Assembly (NCBI GenBank): GCA_003577275.1 | Contig: QEVO01000001.1 | Location: forward strand, 62,001 to 126,000 | DNA length: 64,000 nucleotides | Direction: 5' to 3' | Source: Pseudomonadota bacterium | GTDB taxonomy: Bacteria; Pseudomonadota; Alphaproteobacteria; Sphingomonadales; Govanellaceae | Shown here: positions 29,925 to 37,483 of the stretch, one piece after another | Position numbering within the stretch: the stretch's first letter is position 1 | Layout of the letters: each line of letters begins with the position of its first letter | Made by a program: the position numbers and the translations under genes | The notes under the pieces: model-generated | The model's input: the letters and a program-made list of their open reading frames with translations, nothing else | What the model was told of the DNA's origin: nothing | Databases searched by the model: none

Positions 29925-31106
29925 ATGGTGGACGCCATTCGTAAATTTTTCGAGCTTGAATCAGCCGGCGGCATTGTGCTCATGGCGGCGGCGGCGTTGG
30001 CCATCATGGCCGCCAACTCGCCGCTGGCGTCGCTCTATGACGCTCTTCTGACGCTGCCCTTCACCATTGCCCTTGGCGAAGCCGCCATCTCTAAGCCGCT
30101 GTTGTTGTGGATCAATGATGGCCTGATGGCGATTTTCTTTCTCTTGGTGGCGCTCGAATTAAAGCGCGCCATTTTGGCCGGTCCGTTGGCCGGCGAGCAG
30201 GTTCTGCTGCCGATCATGGCGGCCATCGGCGGCATGGCGGTCCCGGCGCTGATTTATGCCGTCATCAATGTCGGCGACGCGGCGGCGCTGCGCGGCTGGG
30301 CGATCCCGGCGGCCACCGATATCGCTTTTGCGCTCGGCGTGATGGCGCTCCTCGGCAATCGCGTGCCATTGTCGTTGAAAATCCTGTTGACCACCATCGC
30401 GGTGATCGATGACCTCGGCGCCATCATCGTCATCGCGATATTTTATACCTCGGATCTTTCGCTTGCCTCGTTGGCGCTGGCCGGTGCGGCCATCGTCGCC
30501 CTGGCCTTCCTCAATCAACGTGGCGTGACCAGGCTTGCCCCTTACCTCATCGTCGGCGTGCTGTTGTGGGCGTTCGTGCTCAAGTCGGGGGTTCACGCCA
30601 CGCTGGCCGGGGTTGTGGTCGGCTTGGCCATCCCGTTGCGCGCCGCCGACGCGCGCGGCGAAAGCCCGTTGCGGCACCTGGAACACATGCTGCACCCCTG
30701 GGTTGCTTACGGCATCCTGCCGGTGTTCGCCTTTGCCAATGCCGGATTGCCTATCCTCGGTCTGTCGCTGGGTGAATTCGTCGGCACGGTGCCTCTGGGC
30801 ATCATCCTCGGCCTGGTGGCTGGCAAGCCCATCGGCGTGCTGGCTGGCGCCGCCGTCGCCCTGGCCTTATTCAAAGTACGGCTGCCGGCGGAAACCACGC
30901 AGAGGATGCTCATTGGCATGGCGGTGCTGACCGGCATCGGCTTTACCATGAGCCTGTTCATCGGCTCCTTGGCCTTCGAAAGCGTGGCCCAGTCCAATGC
31001 GGTGCGGCTCGGCGTGCTGTCCGGCTCGCTCATTTCGGCGCTGATCGGCTCCTTGATCCTGCTCACGGCCTCGGCCAAGACCCCGCCGCAGGCCGCCCAC
31101 GGCTGA
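29925..31106 (+). CDS. nhaA: Na+/H+ antiporter NhaA
   Basis: This 393-aa protein starts at ATG 29925 with AGGGGAA upstream, beginning MVDAIRKFFELESAGGIVLM. The family core is clear: PAATDIAFALGVMALLGNRVP and VIDDLGAIIVIAIFYT, with the paired aspartates that bind Na+ or H+. Twelve membrane segments fit the length. The enzyme exports Na+ under alkaline or saline stress. The 150-base leader has short hairpins, but I cannot match it to a known ion riboswitch. Confidence 0.97.
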   Translation: MVDAIRKFFELESAGGIVLMAAAALAIMAANSPLASLYDALLTLPFTIALGEAAISKPLLLWINDGLMAIFFLLVALELKRAILAGPLAGEQVLLPIMAAIGGMAVPALIYAVINVGDAAALRGWAIPAATDIAFALGVMALLGNRVPLSLKILLTTIAVIDDLGAIIVIAIFYTSDLSLASLALAGAAIVALAFLNQRGVTRLAPYLIVGVLLWAFVLKSGVHATLAGVVVGLAIPLRAADARGESPLRHLEHMLHPWVAYGILPVFAFANAGLPILGLSLGEFVGTVPLGIILGLVAGKPIGVLAGAAVALALFKVRLPAETTQRMLIGMAVLTGIGFTMSLFIGSLAFESVAQSNAVRLGVLSGSLISALIGSLILLTASAKTPPQAAHG

Positions 31107-31116
31107 GCTTTAGGGA

Positions 31117-31144
31117 TTGGGCTGCCGGAAAATAATGTTATAGT
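31117..31144 (+). promoter_or_regulatory. Candidate sigma-70 promoter for the haemoglobin-cyclase operon
   Basis: TTGGGC (31117-31122) and TATAGT (31139-31144) are separated by 16 bases. Just downstream, an inverted repeat TGCTG-N7-CAGCA begins near 31145 and could form a small hairpin in the 5' leader. Confidence 0.5.
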
Positions 31145-31201
31145 TGCTGATTAAAGCAGCACACATGAGAGAACACGGCCTTCATAAAAAAGAGGGGCAT
31201 G

Positions 31202-31564
31202 ATGGCAACCACTATTTTTGAACGCGCCGGCGGCTTTTCGGCGGTGCGCAAGATCGTCGCCGATTTCTATGACCGCCTGCTGGACGACGTGACCTTGCAG
31301 AAGTATTTCGCCAATATCGACATGGCGCGGCTGATTGATCATCAAACCCAGTTCGTATCGTCGATGATGGGCGGGCCAGGCGAAGTATCCAACGATTCGC
31401 TGCGCAAGGCCCACGAGCGGCTGAACATCAACAAGGCGGATTTTATCAAGCTCGCCGGCATCTTGCGCGACACGCTGGAAGATCATGGCCTGCCCGATGA
31501 AGCGGTGCAGCACATCTACGATGCGGTCATGGCCCGCGAAACTTTCATCGTCAGCAAGAAGTAG
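31202..31564 (+). CDS. Group I truncated haemoglobin
   Basis: This 120-aa globin starts at ATG 31202 (an adjacent ATG at 31199 is too close to the AGGGG ribosome site). TrHb1 features include GGFSAVRKIVADFYDRLLDD, the conserved MMGGP turn, and the proximal F8 histidine in KAHERL (H71). Such proteins bind O2 or NO, for detoxification or sensing. It is six bases upstream of a PAS-linked adenylate cyclase, an unusual partner that suggests the haem protein senses gas for the cyclase. The short length means the globin is not fused to an output domain. Confidence 0.9.
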   Translation: MATTIFERAGGFSAVRKIVADFYDRLLDDVTLQKYFANIDMARLIDHQTQFVSSMMGGPGEVSNDSLRKAHERLNINKADFIKLAGILRDTLEDHGLPDEAVQHIYDAVMARETFIVSKK

Positions 31565-31570
31565 CAAGCC

Positions 31571-32617
31571 ATGGCGAGCGTCAACGTGATCGAAGAAGCG
31601 GCCAAGGCATTGGATGTGGCGATGGCGGTGGCCGACCCTGCCACCTGGACCATTGAATTCGAGAACGCCAAATTCTTCCAATGGTTCCCGCCCGACGCTG
31701 ACGATGTCGGCGACGCCAGAAAACGATTGCCGGGACTACCGTTGGAGCGCGCCGAAAGCCGGCTCGGCCAGGGCCGCTCTTTTGCTTATGAAGCGGAAAT
31801 AAAAAGCGGCGCGCGCACGCTGACCATCAGCATCAGCTTGAAGACCGTGGAGGTTGCCGGCGCGCCGAAGCTGGTGATCGAGGGCAGCAACATCTCCAAG
31901 CAGAAGGAGGCCGAGTACATGCTCGACTCCTATTCTCGCCTGGCGGAAAAAAACGCCCGCGAATTGCAGCGCGAGAAAGAGCGGGCGGAAAAACTTCTCC
32001 TCAACATCATGCCGCGGGTGATCTACGAGGAATTGAAGGATTTCGGCACCACCACGCCGCAGCGCTTTGACAACACCACGGTGCTGATGACCGATTTCGT
32101 CGGCTTTACCGAGATGGCGATTTCGCAAGACCCCGGTGCGGTGGTCACCGAGCTTAACGACATCTTCTCCGCTTTCGACCGGGTGGTGGAGCTGTTTGGC
32201 TGCGAGCGCATCAAGACCATCGGCGACAGCTATGTGGCGGTCTCCGGCCTGCCCGAGCCGACGCCCGATCACGCCATCAACATCGCCAAGGTGGCGCTGC
32301 GCTTCAAACGCTATCTGGAGCGGCGCAATTCCGCCCATCCCACCAAGTGGTATTGCCGCATCGGCGTCGCCACCGGGCCGCTGATCGGCTCCATCGTCGG
32401 CATCCAGAAGTATGTCTACGACATCTTCGGGCCGGCGGTGAATCTGGCGGCGCGGCTGGAGGCCTTGAGCGAATCGATGCAGATCACCATGGACGCCCAG
32501 ACCCGCGAGCTGATTGAGTCGGATTTCGTCGCCGCCTCGCGGGGGACGGCGGAATTGAAGGGCTTCGGCGAGAGGGAAATCTTCACCCTGGTCTCCGAGC
32601 GGCCCAGCGGGCGCTGA
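31571..32617 (+). CDS. Class III adenylate cyclase with N-terminal PAS-like domain
   Basis: This 348-aa soluble protein has a PAS-like region (about 14-113, ending LVIEGSNISKQKEAE), a coiled-coil linker (about 114-145) and a class III cyclase domain (about 165-345). Metal ligands D175 (MTDFVGFT) and D219 (TIGDSY) are present. Purine-recognition residues are Lys (K215 in RIKTIGDSY) and Asp (D284 in VYDIFGPAVN), the ATP-type pair. N291 and R295 (VNLAARL) stabilise the transition state. It should therefore make cAMP rather than cGMP. It shares an operon with a truncated globin and converges on a CRP-type regulator only 10 bases away. Confidence 0.93.
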   Translation: MASVNVIEEAAKALDVAMAVADPATWTIEFENAKFFQWFPPDADDVGDARKRLPGLPLERAESRLGQGRSFAYEAEIKSGARTLTISISLKTVEVAGAPKLVIEGSNISKQKEAEYMLDSYSRLAEKNARELQREKERAEKLLLNIMPRVIYEELKDFGTTTPQRFDNTTVLMTDFVGFTEMAISQDPGAVVTELNDIFSAFDRVVELFGCERIKTIGDSYVAVSGLPEPTPDHAINIAKVALRFKRYLERRNSAHPTKWYCRIGVATGPLIGSIVGIQKYVYDIFGPAVNLAARLEALSESMQITMDAQTRELIESDFVAASRGTAELKGFGEREIFTLVSERPSGR

Positions 32618-32627
32618 GTATTCGGCA

Positions 32628-33302
32628 TTACTCGGCGATATCGGCGATTTCCTGCAAGGCGGCGCGGTCGCGCACCGCGATGCGGCCGCGCGCCAGGTCG
32701 ACGAAGCCCATATCCTGCCATTCCCGCAGCTGACGGTTGACGTTCTCCCGCGACAGCGCCACGGCGTTGGCGATCTCGCCCTGGGATAGGCGCAGCTCGG
32801 CCTCGCCCGCCGGCAACAGGCGCAGGATGCCGCGGGCGAGCTTGGGCTCCAGGCCCATGGTGGTGGTGGTTTCCAGGAGCTCGTTGGTGCGCCGCAGCCG
32901 TTCGCACAGGGCGCGAATCACGGCGAGCGCGGCGCGGCCGTTGCGTTCCAGATAGGGAATGACGTCCCGGCGGTAGATGACGACGGCCTCGGTGGGCTCC
33001 ACCGCGGTGATACGGGCCGAGCGCGCCGCGCCGTCGAGCACGCTCAACTCGCCGATCAGCCCGCCGACGCCCACATAATCCAGGGTCAGCTCGCGGCCCG
33101 CCGGGGTGACGACGCTGACCTTGGTCAGGCCGTCAAGGACGATCATCAGGCTGTCGCCCTCATCGCCCATGTCCATCAGCACCTGGCCCTTGGCGAAGCG
33201 CCGGGTCGGTGAGGCGGCCAGGATGGCCGCGGCCTCCGCCGCATTGAGCGCGGCGAGGATCGAGTGCTTCGGTAAGCGGTTCAGAATGTCGCCGGCGGCC
33301 AT
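32628..33302 (-). CDS. Crp/Fnr family transcriptional regulator (CRP-like)
   Basis: This 224-aa regulator has a cyclic-nucleotide-binding domain (about 12-125), with the phosphate-binding cassette GELSVLDGAARSA, and a C-terminal winged helix. The recognition helix LSRENVNRQL keeps the Arg-Glu-x3-Arg arrangement that E. coli CRP uses to read TGTGA. The N-terminal cysteine cluster of FNR is absent, so direct oxygen sensing by an Fe-S cluster is unlikely. It starts at ATG 33302 with GAGGGAG upstream. A near-consensus CRP site lies 56 bases upstream of its start, shared with the divergent AurF-like gene. Confidence 0.92.
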   Translation of the reverse strand: MAAGDILNRLPKHSILAALNAAEAAAILAASPTRRFAKGQVLMDMGDEGDSLMIVLDGLTKVSVVTPAGRELTLDYVGVGGLIGELSVLDGAARSARITAVEPTEAVVIYRRDVIPYLERNGRAALAVIRALCERLRRTNELLETTTTMGLEPKLARGILRLLPAGEAELRLSQGEIANAVALSRENVNRQLREWQDMGFVDLARGRIAVRDRAALQEIADIAE

Positions 33303-33357
33303 GAATCTCCCTCTTTTCAGGTCAGTCTACCCGAAAAATTCGCAATTTACCGCCCTC

Positions 33358-33373
33358 TGTGACGCCTGTCACG
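33358..33373. promoter_or_regulatory. CRP-type operator TGTGA-N6-TCACG
   Basis: The sequence TGTGACGCCTGTCACG matches the CRP consensus TGTGA-N6-TCACA at nine of ten specified bases. It lies in the 142-base divergent spacer between the CRP-like regulator and the AurF-like gene, centred 80 bases before the latter's ATG. A class II activator position is possible if transcription starts near 33407. Confidence 0.7.
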
Positions 33374-33444
33374 GAACGGCCCTCGGCGCGCCGGCATGGT
33401 GGGGCCATCGAAGACACCACCGGGACATCGAGGAGACCCAAACC

Positions 33445-34362
33445 ATGAACATGCATCACAATTTCACCTATGCGGAAACCCTGGCCGCCTCCGAGCGCGT
33501 CAATTGGCGGCTCGAGGACTTGATCGGCCCCGACAAGACCCTGGATTTTTCCAAGCCGTTCATGCCCGACGCGTTCGCCCGCGTGCAGGGCATGGATTAT
33601 CTGTCGCCGCGCGAGAAGCTGATCCTCAATCAGATCCGCGGCCATAACTATCTCTATATTTTTGGCCTGGTGGAGGAGTTCATCCTGCCCTTCGTGCTCG
33701 ATCATGCCCGGCCGCATCTGCAGGGCGATGACTATCGGGTGCGCGCGTTTTTGAATTTCGCCAGCGAGGAAGCCAAGCACATTCATCTCTTCAAGCGCTT
33801 CCGCGAAGAATTTGAAAATGGCTTCGGCATCTCCTGCGACGTCATTGGCCCGCCCGAGGAGATCGCCAAGGCGGTGCTGGCGCACGATCCATTGTCGGTG
33901 GCGTTGGTGATTCTGCATATCGAATGGATGACCCAGCGTCATTACGTGGACAGCATCAAGGACAACGGCGACCTTGATCCGCAATTCAAGAGTCTCCTAA
34001 AGCACCATTGGATGGAAGAAGCGCAACACGCCAAGCTTGACACGCTAATGGTGGAAACCATTGCTAAAGACCGCGACGCCGACGGCATCGCCAAAGCCAT
34101 CGACGGCTATCTGGAGATCGGCATGCTGTTGGACGGCGGTTTGAAGCAGCAGACGATCTTCGATGTCGATGCCTTCTGTCGCGCCGCCCAGCGCCGCCTT
34201 GACGCCGAGGAGCTGGAAGCCTTCGTCAATCATCAGCATCAGGCCATGCGCTGGACGTTCTTGGGCACCGGCATGAGCCACCGCCGTTTCCTGCAAACCG
34301 TGGAAAGCCTTGCGCCGGCGCAGCGCGCCCGCCTGGAAGGCATTGTCCCGGCGTTTTCGTAA
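33445..34362 (+). CDS. AurF-like di-iron oxygenase / ferritin-like protein
   Basis: This 305-aa protein starts at ATG 33445 with GAGGAGA upstream. It shows the complete ligand pattern of the AurF (N-oxygenase) branch of di-iron proteins: Glu in LVEEFILP (77-78), E109-x-x-H112 in SEEAKHIH, E160 in LHIEWM, and H188-x3-E192-x2-H195 in HHWMEEAQHAK. AurF-type enzymes activate O2 at a di-iron centre, and AurF itself oxidises p-aminobenzoate. No biosynthetic cluster surrounds this gene, so its substrate is unknown; O2 or peroxide handling is an alternative. It is probably co-transcribed with the OsmC-family gene and is a likely target of the adjacent CRP-type regulator. Confidence 0.78.
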   Translation: MNMHHNFTYAETLAASERVNWRLEDLIGPDKTLDFSKPFMPDAFARVQGMDYLSPREKLILNQIRGHNYLYIFGLVEEFILPFVLDHARPHLQGDDYRVRAFLNFASEEAKHIHLFKRFREEFENGFGISCDVIGPPEEIAKAVLAHDPLSVALVILHIEWMTQRHYVDSIKDNGDLDPQFKSLLKHHWMEEAQHAKLDTLMVETIAKDRDADGIAKAIDGYLEIGMLLDGGLKQQTIFDVDAFCRAAQRRLDAEELEAFVNHQHQAMRWTFLGTGMSHRRFLQTVESLAPAQRARLEGIVPAFS

Positions 34363-34404
34363 GCCATAATTTTTTACACAACCGTGAACCTAGAGGAGAC
34401 TGTC

Positions 34405-34971
34405 ATGTTGGATATCGTCAAAAGCAGCAAGGTCAACGGCATCGACGTCGATGCCTTAAAATCAGTGATTACCGACGTTGCCGCCGATCCGTCAAAAGGC
34501 GTGGTGGCGTTCGCCGTGCGCTCGGCCTGGAACGGCCAGACAAAAAGCGAGACCACGGTCGACGGCTACACCATCGGCGGCCAGCGCATCGACCGCGCGT
34601 TCAAGATCAAGATCGACGAGCCGTTCGAGCTTTGCGGCGCCAACACCGCGCCCAATCCCCAGGAAATGCTGATGGCGGCCTTAAACGCCTGCATGATGGT
34701 GGGCTATGTCGCCAACGCCGCGCTGCGCGGCATCACGCTCGATCTGCTGGAGGTGGAAACCGAAGGCGCGCTGGACTTACGCGGATTCCTCGGCCTCGAT
34801 GACAGCGTCAGCCCGGGCTATGACGCGATCAAGTACCGGGTGCGCATCAAGGGCAACGGCACGGCGGCGGAATTCGAGGAAATTCACCAGGCGGTGATGA
34901 AAACCTCGCCCAACTATTTCAACATCTCCAAGCCCATTCGCCTGGAATCGAAGCTGGAAGTGGTTGCCTGA
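34405..34971 (+). CDS. OsmC family protein
   Basis: This 188-aa protein starts at ATG 34405 with GAGGAG upstream. It has an OsmC fold, with the central NPQEMLMAALNACMMVGYVANA helix carrying the peroxidatic-type Cys (C96). The resolving cysteine normally found near the C-terminus in a CPV motif is replaced in TSPNYFNI, so the classic two-cysteine thiol peroxidase cycle is not obvious. OsmC proteins reduce organic hydroperoxides. It follows the AurF-like gene by 42 bases and ends just before a strong terminator, so the pair forms one unit. Confidence 0.88.
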   Translation: MLDIVKSSKVNGIDVDALKSVITDVAADPSKGVVAFAVRSAWNGQTKSETTVDGYTIGGQRIDRAFKIKIDEPFELCGANTAPNPQEMLMAALNACMMVGYVANAALRGITLDLLEVETEGALDLRGFLGLDDSVSPGYDAIKYRVRIKGNGTAAEFEEIHQAVMKTSPNYFNISKPIRLESKLEVVA

Positions 34972-34995
34972 TCAACGTTCGCCTCCCCACCTCCT

Positions 34996-35026
34996 AACCG
35001 GCCCTTACCGCAAGGGCCGGTTTTTT
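34996..35026 (+). terminator. Intrinsic terminator after the AurF-OsmC unit
   Basis: A perfect 11-bp stem (AACCGGCCCTT / AAGGGCCGGTT) closes a 5-nt loop at 35007-35011 and is followed by a run of six T (35021-35026). It ends the OsmC transcript and marks the left border of the AT-rich island. Confidence 0.93.
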
Positions 35027-35070
35027 GCGTTAAGCCCCCTAACTGATAGTATTATATTTGATCAATATAA

Positions 35071-36546
35071 TTATTCACTAAAAGGAAAATCGGAAAGGTC
35101 ATCACGAATCATTTGTTTGATTTCCCTTTGTTTTCGTTTTGCATCATTCTCAGATTCTGATAGATGCACATACACTCGTATCATATAGAGATTTGATAGA
35201 GAAAGTTTCTGTGAAAGAGCATGTTCATAATCGACCAGTAGCCGACTTTTACTATTTATATCGCTGGGATCTGTCGTAAGAATATGTATTCCCTGGGCGG
35301 TTTCTTCTTCAACACTTTTTTCAATATCACTGATAGGAACTAATGAACCAATTTTAGTCATTGGCAGATATTTCTCCCAGACGTACCATAAATCTTCAGG
35401 AATGTTCAAACGGTTAGCCCACCCATTAATCTTTTCTTTTATCTGGCGAACAAGATTGCGATGTTCACTACGATATTGTGATTCGCGACCACGTATACGT
35501 TCGAGCCTGCCAACGATCTTTGGTGGACGGCGGTACAATACAGCTTCAATTTTCGTTTTAAGCGAACTATCGCTAGAAGCATTAAGATCAGATAATATCT
35601 TACGAAACTTTCCAATAATGAATTGATCATCAAAGTTAGCAAATTCCCCGTCATTTATTTTCTTTTGTATCATTGTTGAAGAGCAATCTAGTTGACCACG
35701 TTCTAGAAGTTCACAAATTATTTTTTTGAGGACTTCTTCAAAGGCCACAACAGTTTTATGAAAAACAACTTGTGTATAATCAAAATACCTTGAAACTATA
35801 AGATGGTCTGCAGCTCGAAGTGCTTTTTTGGTTAAACAAACATGGTTGTTGGAGTCAACACACATTTGACCTATAATGTACTCTATATCAACACTTCCGT
35901 ACGGTAGCCCACTATGCCGAGCTGTTCGCATTAGATAATCGATTCTATCGCAATCAAGATCAGAACTTACTAAGCTCACTAGTTTCCCAGGTTGCTCACG
36001 ACTTACTGCCGCTTTCAGTTCCTCACGAGATATGCTGTGCTTTTTGAGGACAGCATGCAATTCACCATCTTCATCAATGATATGCCGGCCTAACGCTTCG
36101 TGACTGAAGTATGCTCGCTCAGTAGTATCCCCCAGTGTATTTCCATCTATTTGTTCAATTTTCTGAGCTCTACCCGCTGTTAAATAGCTCGTTCTTTTAT
36201 AGTATTCCTCAACAACATGCTCCATTGCATGAGAAAAAGGGTAGTGTCCAAGATCATGTAAAAGTGCTGCGAGCCGGTAAAGCTGATGATCGTTTTCGGG
36301 TAGCTGTTTATGCGGGCAGTTTAAGTTAATGGCACGAATCATCCTGCTAACGACGTGGCAAGCACCTAGAGAATGCGCAAAGCGAGAATAATTAAGATCA
36401 GGATAAACAAGGTGGGCTAGACCAAGCTGTTTCACATTGTGAAGACGCTGAAATACGCGAGTTGAAATGATATCAGCCTCAACAGCACTAATACCAAAGG
36501 TTCCATGTACGGCATCTGTAATCCGTTGGGCATGGAATTTCGGCAT
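35071..36546 (-). CDS. HD-domain phosphohydrolase (SAMHD1/YwfO-like)
   Basis: This 491-aa protein has the metal site of SAMHD1-type dNTP triphosphohydrolases: H58 (RFAHSLGACHV), H97-D98 (LLHDLGHYPFSH) and a distal Asp, D200, in LDCDRIDYLMRTARHSG. Related enzymes (B. subtilis YwfO, E. faecalis EF1143, human SAMHD1) remove triphosphate from dNTPs, and some bacterial dGTPases limit phage by draining dNTPs. The C-terminal 180 residues have no recognised motif. Its composition is strikingly AT-rich next to its neighbours, indicating transfer. It follows a small YwgA-like gene on the same strand after 23 bases. Activity is likely; a defence role is inference. Confidence 0.85.
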   Translation of the reverse strand: MPKFHAQRITDAVHGTFGISAVEADIISTRVFQRLHNVKQLGLAHLVYPDLNYSRFAHSLGACHVVSRMIRAINLNCPHKQLPENDHQLYRLAALLHDLGHYPFSHAMEHVVEEYYKRTSYLTAGRAQKIEQIDGNTLGDTTERAYFSHEALGRHIIDEDGELHAVLKKHSISREELKAAVSREQPGKLVSLVSSDLDCDRIDYLMRTARHSGLPYGSVDIEYIIGQMCVDSNNHVCLTKKALRAADHLIVSRYFDYTQVVFHKTVVAFEEVLKKIICELLERGQLDCSSTMIQKKINDGEFANFDDQFIIGKFRKILSDLNASSDSSLKTKIEAVLYRRPPKIVGRLERIRGRESQYRSEHRNLVRQIKEKINGWANRLNIPEDLWYVWEKYLPMTKIGSLVPISDIEKSVEEETAQGIHILTTDPSDINSKSRLLVDYEHALSQKLSLSNLYMIRVYVHLSESENDAKRKQREIKQMIRDDLSDFPFSE

Positions 36547-36569
36547 CTAACAAACCATTAATAATTAAA

Positions 36570-37040
36570 TCATATTAAGGTTTTTTTGGCATTTTCAATA
36601 TACGGGGCCAAATGTGGCTTAGTACGTTTTATAGTTTCTGACGCCTGTTTATCATCATATTTGCTTATTGATATCAAGTAGTGCCAGGAGGCAAGCAACT
36701 CGAGCCAATCAGATTGCGATAAGTTAAGGTCTTCGGGTACATTAAATAAACTACGAATGCCATCTAGTTTTTCACGAATAGCATCAACTAGGTAATGCTT
36801 CTCGTATTCCCTGTCACCAAATTCGATTGCTTCAGCTATCTGATAATAGTCGCGGGCAAGTGCAGGTGAGTAAGGACCGTAAAGATACCAGTTAAAGCGA
36901 TATCCCAAGTCAATACCTGATATGCTCTGACCTAAGAGCACAGCCTTCTGAAAGTCTTTTCGGCCTTGGAAGTTGTCGATTTCGCCGTCGATGCCTAGTC
37001 CTTGCACGAAAAGCTTCAGAACAATCAACTTACTATCCAT
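36570..37040 (-). CDS. YwgA-like small protein paired with the HD phosphohydrolase
   Basis: This 156-aa protein starts at ATG 37040 (AAGGG upstream; a GTG two codons earlier is possible). It begins with a short helix, then the pattern GRKDFQKAVLLGQ and YRFNWYLYGPYSPALARDYY. That arrangement recalls B. subtilis YwgA and, more distantly, SocA/Panacea-type antitoxin domains. As I recall it, ywgA lies beside the HD gene ywfO in Bacilli, so the pairing seen here may be conserved. It has no catalytic motif that I can see. A regulator or inhibitor of the HD enzyme is the simplest guess. The gene is AT-rich like its partner. An in-frame hydrophobic leader lies upstream, separated by a TGA. Confidence 0.62.
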   Translation of the reverse strand: MDSKLIVLKLFVQGLGIDGEIDNFQGRKDFQKAVLLGQSISGIDLGYRFNWYLYGPYSPALARDYYQIAEAIEFGDREYEKHYLVDAIREKLDGIRSLFNVPEDLNLSQSDWLELLASWHYLISISKYDDKQASETIKRTKPHLAPYIENAKKTLI

Positions 37041-37115
37041 TGGCACACCCTTCTGCGAATATGGTGTCCAGGAATACGGATCAGGATACCTGATCTCTTC
37101 CGGGCCGAGATTGAA

Positions 37116-37163
37116 TCACAACGCCAACACTATTGCAACGAGAAAAATTAATTTGTTTTTCAT
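37116..37163 (-). other. Short hydrophobic ORF, in frame with the YwgA-like gene across a TGA
   Basis: ATG 37163 has a strong ribosome site (AGAGGTGA) and encodes MKNKLIFLVAIVLAL, then TGA at 37118-37116. The same frame stays open after the TGA (FNLGPEEIRYPDPYSW and onwards) into the YwgA-like ATG at 37040. It could be a leader peptide, a nonsense-mutated membrane-anchored N-terminus, or a sequencing error. Confidence 0.4.
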
Positions 37164-37255
37164 TTCATAAAGTCACCTCTGATGGAATAACCGGAAAATA
37201 AGAAAATCCCCGCTGTATAAAGGGCTTATCCAACTATGGCCTGGGTGTGTATTGT

Positions 37256-37293
37256 AAGGTTAACAACCCAAGACACTAAAAAAATTTAACCTT
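37256..37293. promoter_or_regulatory. Inverted repeat upstream of the HD island
   Basis: AAGGTTAA (37256-37263) and TTAACCTT (37286-37293) form a perfect 8-bp inverted repeat with a 22-base spacer. A minus-strand TACAAT (37251-37256) next to it could be the -10 box of the island operon, making the repeat a possible operator. The rest of 37164-37483 is AT-rich with no convincing gene. Confidence 0.3.
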
Positions 37294-37483
37294 AAGAAGT
37301 GAATGATGCTCAGCAAAATGGCCATAAATCTAATCATATAGCTAAGTTATCGGATATGTGGTGGCAAAGGATATGGCTGGTATTTTCCACTTTATGGCTG
37401 AGAAGAGAGCCATTATCAGCGCTACTCTGCTGGTTCGCGCGCTAGATCTTCTCAAGCAGTTGAGGAAGTCATAAACTAGCGGC

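Noticed and set aside
37116..37118. Selenocysteine reading of the TGA in the YwgA-like leader
   Set aside because: No SECIS-like hairpin follows at the right distance, and the residue lies in a hydrophobic leader rather than a redox motif.
37361..37474. A 37-codon frame starting with GTG just before the GFA gene
   Set aside because: It has no ribosome site and no recognisable sequence, in an AT-poor to AT-rich transition. It may be a chance frame or a remnant.
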